Origin: Fen-1301 sp963786395
Lineage (GTDB): Bacteria; Bacteroidota; Ignavibacteria; Ignavibacteriales; Ignavibacteriaceae
NCBI GenBank assembly: GCA_963786395.1
Contig: CAWAZD010000005.1
Coordinates: forward strand, 120,729-184,728
Reading direction: 5' to 3'
Length of the DNA stretch: 64,000 nt
Under the pieces are notes generated by a model, which did no database searches, was not told the origin of the DNA, and worked only from the letters and a program-made list of their open reading frames with translations. Position numbers and translations under genes: made by a program. This document shows, in pieces, positions 1 through 9,319 of this stretch (position 1 is the first letter of the stretch; the number at the start of each line of letters is the position of its first letter).

Positions 1-1
1 A

Positions 2-1051
2 GCTTTGGGAATTGCGCTTCCAGGTAATGGTTCCATTCTCGCGGTTGATCCACGAAGAAAAAGTCTTGCTATCGCCGCCGCAAAACAATTACTCACTTTA
101 GTCGAAAAGGATATTAAGCCCTCTGATATTCTTAATCGTAATTCATTTATGAATGCCTTCGCGCTTGATATGGCAATGGGAGGAAGTACAAATACAATTT
201 TACATGCACTCGCAATTGCTAATGAAGCGCATATCGAATTTGAATTATCGGATCTGAATGAACTTGCCGGTCGCGTTCCCTATATCTGCAAGGTAAGTCC
301 CGCCACAAAAAATGTTCACATGGAAGATGTTGACAGGGCTGGAGGTGTTTCGGCTATATTAAAAGAAATATCAAAAGTAAATGTACTGGATCTGTCCCGT
401 CCCACTGTAACAGGAAAAACCCTGGGAGAAAATATTTCTTCTTCAGAGATACTTGATAAAGATGTAATCAAAACTGTTGAAGATCCTTATTCAAACACAG
501 GCGGGCTTGCTGTCCTTTTCGGAAACCTCGCTCCGCTTGGCTCAGTTGTCAAAACAGGATCAGTTAGTGAAAAGATGAAAGTGTTTTCAGGTCCTGCCAG
601 AATATTTGAGTCTCAGGATGAAGCCTGCATCGGAATATTAAATGGCGATGTGAAAGCCGGTGATGTTGTTGTTATTAGGTACGAAGGTCCAAAAGGCGGA
701 CCCGGTATGCCCGAAATGCTTTCTCCTACAAGCAATATTATGGGCTTGGGTTTAGGCGATAGCGTTGCACTCATTACCGATGGCAGATTCTCAGGAGGAA
801 CCCGCGGTGCGTGCATTGGTCATATTTCTCCTGAAGCTGCAGAAGGCGGTCCCATTGCCGCAATTCAAAACGGAGATATTATTCATATAGATATCCCGAA
901 TAAAAGTTTGAATGTTGAATTAACTCAGGAAGAGATATCTTCAAGATTAAATTTACTTCCCGAATTTTTACCCAAAATTAAAACCGGATATCTCGCTCGC
1001 TATGCAAAAATGGTATCCTCCGCCAATACCGGCGCAATATTAAAATTTTAA
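2..1051 (+). CDS. ilvD: dihydroxy-acid dehydratase, C-terminal part (5' end outside window)
   Basis: This is the C-terminal 350 residues or so of dihydroxy-acid dehydratase, which turns 2,3-dihydroxy-isovalerate or -methylvalerate into the 2-oxoacid in valine, leucine and isoleucine synthesis. The frame is open to the window edge, so a TTG at base 5 is only an internal codon. Family signatures visible are FALDMAMGGSTNT near the start, YSNTGGLAVLFGNLAP, and the substrate-site block KGGPGMPEMLSPTS followed by ALITDGRFSGGTRG. The Fe-S cysteine region near the N terminus is not in the window. It ends 19 bases before ilvB and heads an ilv-leu cluster on the same strand. Confidence 0.97.
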   Translation, partial: ALGIALPGNGSILAVDPRRKSLAIAAAKQLLTLVEKDIKPSDILNRNSFMNAFALDMAMGGSTNTILHALAIANEAHIEFELSDLNELAGRVPYICKVSPATKNVHMEDVDRAGGVSAILKEISKVNVLDLSRPTVTGKTLGENISSSEILDKDVIKTVEDPYSNTGGLAVLFGNLAPLGSVVKTGSVSEKMKVFSGPARIFESQDEACIGILNGDVKAGDVVVIRYEGPKGGPGMPEMLSPTSNIMGLGLGDSVALITDGRFSGGTRGACIGHISPEAAEGGPIAAIQNGDIIHIDIPNKSLNVELTQEEISSRLNLLPEFLPKIKTGYLARYAKMVSSANTGAILKF

Positions 1052-1070
1052 TCATAACCAGAGTAACTAT

Positions 1071-2795
1071 ATGAAAAACAATGAAACGATTATGAAAGGT
1101 GCCCAAATATTTTTCGAATGCCTTAAAAGAGAAAAGGTCGAACATATTTTTGGCTTTCCGGGAGGCGCCGTACTTCCCTTATATGAAGAACTCTATGATA
1201 TAGATTATTTACAGCACATTCTTGTTAGGCATGAACAGGGAGCTGTGCATGCCGCTGAAGGTTACGCAAAGGTATCCGGTAAAACCGGAGTTGTTCTTGT
1301 TACTTCGGGACCAGGGGCAACTAATACTGTCACCGGAATTGCCGATGCATACATGGATTCGGTTCCTATTGTTGTTTTTACCGGACAAGTGCCTTCTGAA
1401 CTTATAGGCAATGATGCGTTTCAGGAAGCTGATATCATGGGAATTACTAGACCAATTACAAAACATAATTTTCTTGTCAGAGATGTTAATGAACTTGCTT
1501 TAACAATCCGCAAAGCATTTTATATCGCCTCATCAGGAAGACCCGGACCCGTTGTTGTTGATCTTCCCAAAGATGTTATAAATGCATCATGTGAATTTAT
1601 TTATCCCGATGATCTTGATATTCGTGGATACAAGCCCGTTCTTAAAGGTCACATAAATCAAATTAAAAAAGCTGCTGAAGTAATTGCAAATGCAAAACGT
1701 CCTCTGTTGTATGTAGGCGGAGGAGTAATAATGTCCGGCGGCTCAAGTGAACTTGCTTTGTTTGCCAGGGAAAATAAACTGCCGGTAACAATGACTCTTC
1801 AGGGGTTAGGCGCTTTCCCGGGCACCGATGATCTTTCTCTCGGAATGCTCGGAATGCATGGAACTTATTATGCCAACCAGGCTGTTGACAATTGTGATGT
1901 TATAGTTTCCCTTGGAGCTCGTTTCGACGATCGTGTAACAGGCAATGTTGAAACATTTGCTAAGAATGCATATAAAATTCATGCCGATATCGATCCCACA
2001 TGCATAAATAAAAATGTAATTGTTGATTTACCAATAGTTGGAGATGTTAAACATATCCTTGCCGAACTTGCGGCAGAAATGCCAAATGCTCCGGATACAA
2101 AAGACTGGTGGCAGCAAATTTATGAATGGAGAGATGAATGCCCTCTACAGTATGAAGATAATGACGGCAGGTTAAGAACAGAATTTGTCATTGATAAATT
2201 ATTTCAGAAGACAAATGGAAATGCAATTGTTGTTACCGATGTGGGTCAGCATCAAATGTGGACAGCACAGTATTACAAATACAATTATCCGCGTTCCAAT
2301 ATTACTAGTGGCGGTCTCGGTACAATGGGCTTTTCGGTTCCCGCAGCTATTGGTGCTTCCTTTGCTGTTAAAGACAGACCCATTATTTCTATCAGTGGTG
2401 ACGGCGGATTTCAAATGAATATTCAGGAACTTGTTACCGCCGCTGCTTATAAAGTCCCTGTAAAATTTATAATTATCAATAACAGTTATCTTGGCATGGT
2501 AAGACAATGGCAGGAACTGTTTTATGCCGAGAGATATAGTTTCACCGATCTTGCTTCAAGTAATCCTGATTTCGTAAAAGTTGGTAACGCCTTCGGCATA
2601 GAATCTTTCTCTACCGATAATCCGAAGGATGTAGATTCACTCTTTGATAAAGCATTTGAAATTAATGACAGACCGGTTCTTATTGAATTTAAAGTTGTAA
2701 GAGATGATATGGTGTTTCCTATGGTTCCATCGGGCGGATCAATTTCTGAAATGATGGTAAAAAGACTAAACCCCAAAAGGATAACTCTCTTATGA
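1071..2795 (+). CDS. ilvB: acetolactate synthase, large (catalytic) subunit
   Basis: A 574-residue thiamine-diphosphate enzyme that condenses two pyruvates to acetolactate, or pyruvate plus 2-oxobutyrate to acetohydroxybutyrate. The N-terminal TPP domain has FGFPGGAVLPLYEEL and the catalytic Glu in RHEQGAVHAAEGYA. The central FAD-type domain has LGARFDDRVTGN, and the C-terminal TPP-binding motif is SGDGGFQMNIQELVT ending in INN. Length is normal for the family. Its stop overlaps the ilvN start (ATGA), which suggests coupled translation of the catalytic and regulatory subunits. Confidence 0.98.
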   Translation: MKNNETIMKGAQIFFECLKREKVEHIFGFPGGAVLPLYEELYDIDYLQHILVRHEQGAVHAAEGYAKVSGKTGVVLVTSGPGATNTVTGIADAYMDSVPIVVFTGQVPSELIGNDAFQEADIMGITRPITKHNFLVRDVNELALTIRKAFYIASSGRPGPVVVDLPKDVINASCEFIYPDDLDIRGYKPVLKGHINQIKKAAEVIANAKRPLLYVGGGVIMSGGSSELALFARENKLPVTMTLQGLGAFPGTDDLSLGMLGMHGTYYANQAVDNCDVIVSLGARFDDRVTGNVETFAKNAYKIHADIDPTCINKNVIVDLPIVGDVKHILAELAAEMPNAPDTKDWWQQIYEWRDECPLQYEDNDGRLRTEFVIDKLFQKTNGNAIVVTDVGQHQMWTAQYYKYNYPRSNITSGGLGTMGFSVPAAIGASFAVKDRPIISISGDGGFQMNIQELVTAAAYKVPVKFIIINNSYLGMVRQWQELFYAERYSFTDLASSNPDFVKVGNAFGIESFSTDNPKDVDSLFDKAFEINDRPVLIEFKVVRDDMVFPMVPSGGSISEMMVKRLNPKRITLL

Positions 2796-3307
2796 AACAT
2801 ACCATATCTGTATTGGTTGAAAATCATTTCGGTGCTTTCGATAGAGTTGCCACTTTGTTCAGTGGCAAAGGTTTTAACCTTAGAAGCATTTCAATTGGTG
2901 AAACTGAACTTCCTGAAGTTTCAAGAATGACAATAGTAACTGAAGGAGATGCAAGAATTCTTGAACAGGTTATCAAACAGCTCGACCGGCTGATCGATAC
3001 GCTGAAAGTAACTGACCTTACTTCTGTAATTCATGTTGAACGTGAACTTGCTTTAATAAAAGTAAGCCTTGAAAACGCTTCTATGGAACAGTTAAAAAAT
3101 ATCACTGATATATTCAGAGGTAATATTGTTGATATAACAAATAATTCAATTACAATTGAGATAACCGGTCCTCCGGATAAAATTGATGCTACAATAAATA
3201 TTCTTATGCCATATGGAATTATCGAAATGGCACGTTCGGGTATTGTAGCTCTTACCCGCGGTGAGCAGGTTAAACCTAAAAATAAAATTAATTCATTAAC
3301 TAATTAA
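2792..3307 (+). CDS. ilvN: acetolactate synthase, small (regulatory) subunit
   Basis: A 171-residue regulatory subunit with an N-terminal ACT domain (about residues 3-75; SVLVENHFGAFDRVATLFSG, then RSISIGETE) and a C-terminal second ACT-like domain. In this family the ACT domain binds valine and gives feedback inhibition of IlvB. The length matches the long IlvN/IlvH type rather than the short E. coli IlvN. The start overlaps the ilvB stop by four bases, and ilvC starts 14 bases downstream, so these genes form one transcription unit. Confidence 0.96.
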   Translation: MKHTISVLVENHFGAFDRVATLFSGKGFNLRSISIGETELPEVSRMTIVTEGDARILEQVIKQLDRLIDTLKVTDLTSVIHVERELALIKVSLENASMEQLKNITDIFRGNIVDITNNSITIEITGPPDKIDATINILMPYGIIEMARSGIVALTRGEQVKPKNKINSLTN

Positions 3308-3321
3308 AACAAGGATACATT

Positions 3322-4338
3322 ATGAAAGTTTATTATGACCAGGACGCTGACCTGTCTTTACTTGAAAAAAAGAAAGTTGCGGTTCTGGGATTCGGAAGTC
3401 AGGGACATGCACATAGCCTTAATCTTAAAGAAAGCGGTATGAATGTAGTCGTAGGATTACGTAAATCATCACCCTCATGGCAAAAAGCTGAGAACGCCGG
3501 ATTAACTGTAATGACAGTCGCTGATGCTGTTAAATGGGGAGATGTAATAATGGTTCTTCTTCCTGATCAGAATCAAAAAGCTGTTTACGATGCTGAAATT
3601 GCTCCTTATCTTAAAGCCGGTGATATACTTGCCTTCGGTCATGGATTTAATATTCATTATAAACAGATTGTTCCTCCCGCAAATGTGAATGTAATGATGA
3701 TAGCTCCCAAAGGTCCGGGGCACCTTGTCCGCAGAACTTATCTCGAAGGTTCGGGTGTTCCAAATTTAATAGCTGTGCATCAGGATCCTGCAGGAGATAC
3801 TCTTCAGTATGCATTAGCATGGGCAAAAGGAATAGGCGGCACAAGAGCCGGGGTTATTGAAACAAATTTCAAAAATGAAACTGAAACAGATCTATTCGGT
3901 GAACAGGCTGTACTATGCGGCGGCTCTGCAGAATTAATTAAAGCCGGATTCGAAACTCTTACTGAAGCCGGATATCCTCCGGAACTTGCATACTTCGAAT
4001 GCATGCATGAAATGAAACTTATTGTTGACCTTTATTATGAAGGAGGTCTCTCAAGAATGAATTACTCCGTCAGCGATACTGCGGAATATGGTGGAATGAC
4101 AAGAGGAAAAAGATTAATTACCGCAGAAACAAAAAAAGAAATGAAGAAAATTCTTTCGGAAGTTCAGAGCGGTCAGTTTGCAAAGGAATGGCTCGATGAA
4201 TATAATGCCGGAATGCCGAACATGACAAAGTTAAGAAAAGAAAATAGTGAACATAAAATTGAAGAGGTTGGTGCGAAACTCCGTGGAATGATGAGCTGGT
4301 TGTTTAGGAAAAACAAGAAGGAAGAGGTCGGTGTATGA
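3322..4338 (+). CDS. ilvC: ketol-acid reductoisomerase (class I)
   Basis: A 338-residue short-form (class I) ketol-acid reductoisomerase, which isomerises and reduces acetolactate or acetohydroxybutyrate with NAD(P)H and Mg2+. The Rossmann motif GFGSQGHAHSLNL is followed by VGLRKSSPSW, where the Arg and Ser residues suggest NADPH preference. The knotted C-terminal domain has the metal ligands in LFGEQAVLCGG and the FECMHEMKLIVDLYYEGG helix. The stop overlaps the leuB start (ATGA). The last residues are Lys/Glu rich and unremarkable. Confidence 0.98.
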   Translation: MKVYYDQDADLSLLEKKKVAVLGFGSQGHAHSLNLKESGMNVVVGLRKSSPSWQKAENAGLTVMTVADAVKWGDVIMVLLPDQNQKAVYDAEIAPYLKAGDILAFGHGFNIHYKQIVPPANVNVMMIAPKGPGHLVRRTYLEGSGVPNLIAVHQDPAGDTLQYALAWAKGIGGTRAGVIETNFKNETETDLFGEQAVLCGGSAELIKAGFETLTEAGYPPELAYFECMHEMKLIVDLYYEGGLSRMNYSVSDTAEYGGMTRGKRLITAETKKEMKKILSEVQSGQFAKEWLDEYNAGMPNMTKLRKENSEHKIEEVGAKLRGMMSWLFRKNKKEEVGV

Positions 4339-5393
4339 GCTATAAAATAGCTTTACTACCTGGCGATGGAATCGGACCCGAAGTAACTGATGCCGCTGTG
4401 AAAGTAATAAATGCGGCAGCATCAAAATTTAACCTCTCATTTGAATTCAAAGAGGAATTGATTGGTGGCTCATCTTATGATAAGCATGAGAATCCTCTTA
4501 CTGATGAAACACTTCAGAGTTGTTTTAATTCAGATGCCGTTTTTCTTGGTGCGGTTGGAGGTCCCAAATGGGAAAAGCTGCCTCATAATCTTAAACCGGA
4601 AGCCGCACTTCTGAAACTCAGGAAAGAACTTGGATTGTTTGCCAACATTCGTCCTGCTAAAATCTATAATGCACTGATCGATTCCTCAACTCTGAAAAAA
4701 GAAGTGCTTGAAGGGACTGATTTTGTTGTCCTCCGTGAACTTACTGGTGGAATATATTTCGGTCAACCCCGCGGCTTTGATGAGAACCGCGGGTGGAATA
4801 CAATGGAATATACTCATGATGAAGTTGAACGCATTACGCGAATGGCTTTTACATTAGCCGCCGGCAGAAGTAAAAAAGTTACCTCTGTTGATAAAGCAAA
4901 TGTTCTTGAGGTATCTCAATTCTGGAGAAATATCGTTCATGATGTGCATAAGGATTTTCCTGACATCGAATTAAATGATATGTATGTAGACAATGCCGCA
5001 ATGCAGATAGTCCGGAATCCGAAACAGTTTGATGTTCTCCTAACCTCAAATTTATTCGGTGATATATTAAGCGATATCGGAGGAATGATAACGGGAAGTC
5101 TGGGAATGCTTCCCTCGGCCAGTCTTGGAAATAAATATTCATTGTACGAACCTGTTCATGGAAGTGCGCCTGATATAGCCGGTCAGGGTAAAGCTAATCC
5201 GCTTGCCGCTATATCTTCGGTTGCAATGATGTTTAATTATTCATTCAATCTTCCTGAAGCTTCTGTGTTGATTGAATCAGCAATTGAAAAAACTCTGACT
5301 GCCGGATACCGTACTCCTGATATATTTTCAGAAGGCAGTAAACTTGTTAATACAATTGATATGACAAATCAAGTAATCTCTTATATGTCATGA
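4335..5393 (+). CDS. leuB: 3-isopropylmalate dehydrogenase
   Basis: A 352-residue NAD-dependent decarboxylating dehydrogenase of the LeuB/isocitrate dehydrogenase family. Signature blocks are LLPGDGIGPEV at the N terminus, GLFANIRPAKIY, the substrate segment RELTGGIYFGQPRG, the metal-site NLFGDILSDIGG and the NAD-binding HGSAPDIAGQGKANP. It works in leucine synthesis and, given cimA nearby, probably also on 3-methylmalate in the citramalate route to 2-oxobutyrate (inferred). It is translationally coupled to ilvC by an ATGA overlap and is the last gene before a repeat-filled gap. Confidence 0.97.
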   Translation: MSYKIALLPGDGIGPEVTDAAVKVINAAASKFNLSFEFKEELIGGSSYDKHENPLTDETLQSCFNSDAVFLGAVGGPKWEKLPHNLKPEAALLKLRKELGLFANIRPAKIYNALIDSSTLKKEVLEGTDFVVLRELTGGIYFGQPRGFDENRGWNTMEYTHDEVERITRMAFTLAAGRSKKVTSVDKANVLEVSQFWRNIVHDVHKDFPDIELNDMYVDNAAMQIVRNPKQFDVLLTSNLFGDILSDIGGMITGSLGMLPSASLGNKYSLYEPVHGSAPDIAGQGKANPLAAISSVAMMFNYSFNLPEASVLIESAIEKTLTAGYRTPDIFSEGSKLVNTIDMTNQVISYMS

Positions 5394-5728
5394 TGAGTCT
5401 ATTTTGTCATTCCCGCGGAGGCGGGAATCCATGCAGCATATTTGTAGGGGAGGGTCTGTGACCCTCCCGATAAATGCCGAAGGCATTTACCTGTTCTTAT
5501 TTGTCATTCTTCGCACGCAGAATTTTTGTCATCCCCGCGAAAGCGGGGATCCCATGGTTACTTGTAAATCATGATTGTCATTTCGTAGGGGCGGGTCTCC
5601 GTGCCCGCGTCCTCGCGAAGGCGGGGATAAATGCCGAAGGCATTTACCTGATCTTGTTTGTCATTCTTCACACAACGAAGAATCACAACAGTATAAAATT
5701 TTGAACTGTACTAATTAAAAGGTCATAA
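5394..5728. repeat. intergenic region with REP-like palindromes and a ~45-bp direct repeat
   Basis: This 335-base gap between leuB and leuA has no convincing gene. It contains two palindromic units, 5406-5430 (GTCATTCCCGCGGAGGCGGG core) and 5528-5553 (GTCATCCCCGCGAAAGCGGG core). It also has a direct repeat of about 45 bases at 5469-5513 and 5626-5670, whose core AAATGCCGAAGGCATTT is itself a palindrome, plus short GTAGGGGNGGGTCT-like segments. The in-frame stretch running through it encodes only translated repeats. The same palindromes recur elsewhere in the window. Confidence 0.8.
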
Positions 5729-7309
5729 ATGAAAGAACGAATTCTGATATTTGATACAACATTAAGGGATGGCGAACAGTCACCCGGTGCTTCATTAAAT
5801 GTATATGAAAAACTTGAAATTGCACGGCAGTTGTGCAGGCTAAAGGTTGATGTTATTGAAGCAGGGTTCCCTGTATCCTCTCCTGCACAATTCGAAGCAG
5901 TAAAAAGAATTGCCGATGAGTCGGATGTAATTATAGCAGGGCTTGCCCGTGCTAAAGAACTTGATATTAAATCAGCCTATGATGCTCTGCGGAATGGTAA
6001 GTGCCCCAGGATCCATACTTTTTCAAGTACCTCCGATATTCATATCCTTGGAAAGTTTGCCGATGCCAAATATGGGGTTTCACTTGAGGAAAAAAGAAAG
6101 ACTGTACTTAAAATGTCCTTCGATGCTGTTTCTTATGCAAAAACTCTTTTAGATGATGTGGAATTTTCTGCTGAAGATGCAGGCAGAACAGACATCGGGT
6201 ATCTTGCTGAAATAATTGAGACCGCAATTGAAGCAGGCGCCACTACTGTTAATATTCCTGATACTACCGGTTACACTTTTCCTTCTGAGTTTGGACGAAT
6301 GATAGCTGAACTTGTTAAACGAGTTAGCAATATCAACAAAGCTATAATTAGCACGCATTGTCATAACGATCTTGGACTTGCGGTTGCAAATTCAATCGCT
6401 GGTATTCAGAACGGAGCCCGCCAGGTCGAGTGTACAATAAACGGAATTGGTGAAAGAGCCGGCAATGCTTCTCTTGAAGAAATTGTTATGGCATTAAAAG
6501 TAAGAAAAGACATATGTGATTATTATACCGAAATAAATACTACTGAAATATTTAGTACCAGCAAAATGGTCTCTGGATTTACAGGAATAGTGGTGCAGCC
6601 TAATAAAGCAGTGGTTGGTGAGAATGCCTTCGCACATGAATCCGGGATCCATCAGGACGGTGTTCTTAAAGATAAACAGACTTATGAAATCATGACTCCT
6701 GAATCTGTAGGTGTTAGGAAAACAACTTTAGTTCTTGGCCGGCATTCAGGTAGACATGGATTAAAATCAAGACTGGAAGAACTTGGATATCATCTGTCTG
6801 AACCTGAACTCCAGAAATCTTATAATGCGTTCCTTGAATTAGCAGATAAGAAAAAAGAAGTTTTTGATGATGACCTCAGAGTTCTGATGGGTGATGAGAT
6901 ATATAAAGAACAACAGTACTATGAACTTCAATACATTCATGTAATGGCGGGGTCCGACCTTATCCCTACAGCCACCGTTAAGATAAAATCAGAAACTGAA
7001 ACATTTCAGGAATCATCTACTGGGGATGGCCCCGTAGATGCAACATTCAATGCAATTGAAAGAGCACTTGGATTTAAAACAACTGTTGAATCATATAATG
7101 TACGTTCTGTTACTTCAGGACGCCAGGCTCTTGGTGAGGCTATAATTAGAATAAGGCAGGATGAAAATTCATTTACCGGCAGAGGTACTTCCACAGATAT
7201 TATTGAAGCAAGTGCCAAAGCTTATCTGCAGGCAATAAATCTTTATCATGTTTATACACGTACTCAATTAGAGTTTAGAGATAATAAATTATTAATAAAT
7301 CAAGCTTGA
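5729..7309 (+). CDS. leuA: 2-isopropylmalate synthase
   Basis: A 526-residue enzyme joining acetyl-CoA to 2-oxoisovalerate, the first committed leucine step. The HMGL-like TIM barrel begins with FDTTLRDGEQSPGASLN (metal Asp and catalytic Arg) and carries the metal-ligand motif STHCHNDLGLAVANS. The linker has HESGIHQDG. The C-terminal LeuA allosteric domain (about 390-510; ATVKIKSETE, then STGDGPVDATFNAIERALG) is where leucine feedback normally acts. Length is typical. leuC starts 15 bases downstream. Confidence 0.97.
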   Translation: MKERILIFDTTLRDGEQSPGASLNVYEKLEIARQLCRLKVDVIEAGFPVSSPAQFEAVKRIADESDVIIAGLARAKELDIKSAYDALRNGKCPRIHTFSSTSDIHILGKFADAKYGVSLEEKRKTVLKMSFDAVSYAKTLLDDVEFSAEDAGRTDIGYLAEIIETAIEAGATTVNIPDTTGYTFPSEFGRMIAELVKRVSNINKAIISTHCHNDLGLAVANSIAGIQNGARQVECTINGIGERAGNASLEEIVMALKVRKDICDYYTEINTTEIFSTSKMVSGFTGIVVQPNKAVVGENAFAHESGIHQDGVLKDKQTYEIMTPESVGVRKTTLVLGRHSGRHGLKSRLEELGYHLSEPELQKSYNAFLELADKKKEVFDDDLRVLMGDEIYKEQQYYELQYIHVMAGSDLIPTATVKIKSETETFQESSTGDGPVDATFNAIERALGFKTTVESYNVRSVTSGRQALGEAIIRIRQDENSFTGRGTSTDIIEASAKAYLQAINLYHVYTRTQLEFRDNKLLINQA

Positions 7310-7324
7310 AGGAATATATGAATT

Positions 7325-8623
7325 ATGGGAATGACGATAACTGAAAAAATATTTGCAGCATCTTCAAAACGGGAATCAGTAAGTCCCGGTGAAAATCTAT
7401 GGCTGGATGTTGATGTATTAATGACTCACGATGTTTGCGGACCTCCGACATTTGCAATATGGAAAAAGGAATTCGGCGATAAAGCCAAAATATGGGATAA
7501 AAATAAATTAGTGATCTTCCCGGATCATTACATATTCACAAAGAATGAACATGCAAACAGGAATGTCGATCTGCTTCGTAAGTTTGCTGTGGAATATGAT
7601 CTTCCAAATTATTATGATGTCGGAACAGAACGGTATAAAGGCGTTTGTCATATCGCTCTTGCCCAGGAAGGGTATAATGTTCCTGGTACAGTATTAATCG
7701 GAACAGACTCACACACTTGCACATCTGGTGCATTCGGAATGTTCTCTACAGGTGTTGGTAACACCGATGCTGCCTTTATTTTAGGCACCGGAAAAATATG
7801 GGAGAAGGTTCCTCAGTCGATGAAGTTTACATTTAACGGAACTATGCCTGAATACTTAACAGCAAAAGATCTGATCCTTCAGATACTCGGCGACATTACA
7901 ACAGATGGGGCGACATACAGAGCTATGGAATTTGATGGAGAAGCCATTGCCTCACTTAATATGTATGAGAGAATGACTCTTACAAATATGGCAATTGAAG
8001 CCGGCGGTATGAACGGCATTATTGCGGTCGACGAGACCACGAGGAAATTTCTTAAAGAGACCGGCGTTAATGTTTACAAAGAATTTAATAGTGATCCAGA
8101 CGCAGTATATCATTCGAAATACGTCTATGATGTATCCAGGCTTGAACCACTTGTAGCAAAACCACATAGTCCCGATAACCGTGATGCAGTCAGAAATGTT
8201 GCGGGTACAAAAATTACAAAATGCTATATAGGTTCATGCACGGGTGGAAAAATAACGGACTTCAGATATGCTGCAAAAATTCTTCTTGGAGAAAAGGTAA
8301 AGGTCCCTACTTTTATTGTTCCTGCAAGCATAACTGTGGCGAAGCAACTTGAAGAAGAAACAATTGCGGGTATTTCATTTAAAGAAATATTCTTAAATGC
8401 CGGATGCACAATTGCTGAATCTTCCTGCGCGGCTTGCCTTGGAGGTCCCTCAGATACAATCGGTAGAAGTGTTGACGGAGATGTAGTTATATCAACTACC
8501 AACCGTAACTTCCCCGGAAGAATGGGCAGCAGATCATCACAGGTTTATCTTGCATCTCCATTAACTGTAGCAGCATCTGCTGTCAGAGGAGAAATAAGAG
8601 ACCCAAGAGAATTTTTTATATAA
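7325..8623 (+). CDS. leuC: 3-isopropylmalate dehydratase, large subunit
   Basis: A 432-residue aconitase-superfamily large subunit of the short (archaeal/HACN-like) LeuC type. Visible motifs are the GTDSHTCTSGAFG active-site block (about residue 125) and the three expected 4Fe-4S cysteines in IGSCTGGKITDF and SSCAACLGGP. With LeuD it isomerises 2- to 3-isopropylmalate, and probably citramalate to 3-methylmalate here. An in-frame ATG two codons downstream is an alternative start. leuD follows after 19 bases. Confidence 0.96.
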   Translation: MGMTITEKIFAASSKRESVSPGENLWLDVDVLMTHDVCGPPTFAIWKKEFGDKAKIWDKNKLVIFPDHYIFTKNEHANRNVDLLRKFAVEYDLPNYYDVGTERYKGVCHIALAQEGYNVPGTVLIGTDSHTCTSGAFGMFSTGVGNTDAAFILGTGKIWEKVPQSMKFTFNGTMPEYLTAKDLILQILGDITTDGATYRAMEFDGEAIASLNMYERMTLTNMAIEAGGMNGIIAVDETTRKFLKETGVNVYKEFNSDPDAVYHSKYVYDVSRLEPLVAKPHSPDNRDAVRNVAGTKITKCYIGSCTGGKITDFRYAAKILLGEKVKVPTFIVPASITVAKQLEEETIAGISFKEIFLNAGCTIAESSCAACLGGPSDTIGRSVDGDVVISTTNRNFPGRMGSRSSQVYLASPLTVAASAVRGEIRDPREFFI

Positions 8624-8642
8624 TAAAGTTTATAAGGTAAAT

Positions 8643-9200
8643 ATGGAAAAGAAAATAACCGGCAAAGCATATGTTCTTGGTGATAATATTGACACTGATC
8701 AGATTATCCCGGCTGAACACCTTGTCTATTCAACTAGTAATCCGGAAGAAGTAAAAAAATACGGACACTATGCTTTATCAAGTGTTCCAAATGAAAAAGC
8801 AGGACTCCCAAATGGTAATGTTCCCTTTATTACCGGCGATAATTATCAATCGGAATTCGGTATTGTAATTGGCGGAACAAATTTCGGATGCGGTTCATCC
8901 AGAGAACATGCTCCGCTTGCAATGCAGGTTGCAGGAGTCAAGGTTGTTATAGCGGAATCTTATGCAAGAATATTCTTCCGTAATTCTGTGGATGGCGGAT
9001 TTCTAATACCCTATGTAAGCAAAGAGAAATTAAACGATAAAATTAAAACCGGCGATGTTATTGAAGTTGACCTGGAAGCAAATCAACTCATAAACCATAC
9101 TGATAATAAAAGCTGGTCACTTATTCCCCTGGGAGACGTATTTGATATAGTTGAAGCTGGGGGATTATTTCAATATGCCAGAATATCAAGAATGATTTGA
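8643..9200 (+). CDS. leuD: 3-isopropylmalate dehydratase, small subunit
   Basis: A 185-residue swivel-domain partner of LeuC. It shows GKAYVLGDNIDTDQIIPAEH at the N terminus and the substrate loop GTNFGCGSSREHAPLAMQ followed by SYARIFFRNSVDGG. These are the standard LeuD/aconitase-domain-4 signatures. The length matches the short family that pairs with 420-430 residue LeuC proteins. It is the last gene of the leuA-leuC-leuD run before a short repeat spacer and cimA. Confidence 0.96.
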   Translation: MEKKITGKAYVLGDNIDTDQIIPAEHLVYSTSNPEEVKKYGHYALSSVPNEKAGLPNGNVPFITGDNYQSEFGIVIGGTNFGCGSSREHAPLAMQVAGVKVVIAESYARIFFRNSVDGGFLIPYVSKEKLNDKIKTGDVIEVDLEANQLINHTDNKSWSLIPLGDVFDIVEAGGLFQYARISRMI

Positions 9201-9232
9201 GTTGGTACGCATGTTATTCTGAGCGTACGATT

Positions 9233-9293
9233 GTCATCCTGATCCCGAATTGTCGGGAGAAGGATCTTCCTTGACATTCATAGCGAATGACAA
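9233..9293. repeat. intergenic repeat with GTCAT/ATGAC ends
   Basis: A 61-base element between leuD and cimA begins GTCATCCTGATCCCGAATTG and ends GCGAATGAC, so its termini are inverted (GTCAT ... ATGAC). Inside, TCCCGAATTGTCGGGA forms a hairpin. It resembles the other GTCAT-starting palindromes in this window and looks like a non-coding mobile repeat. No transposase is nearby. Confidence 0.55.
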
Positions 9294-9319
9294 GTTAATT
9301 AATAGATTTAGGAATAAAT

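Noticed and set aside
5474..5704. Open frame of 76 codons between leuB and leuA
   Set aside because: It consists of translated REP-like palindromes and a 45-bp direct repeat, so the apparent protein (VIPAKAGIPW-type phrases) is an artefact.
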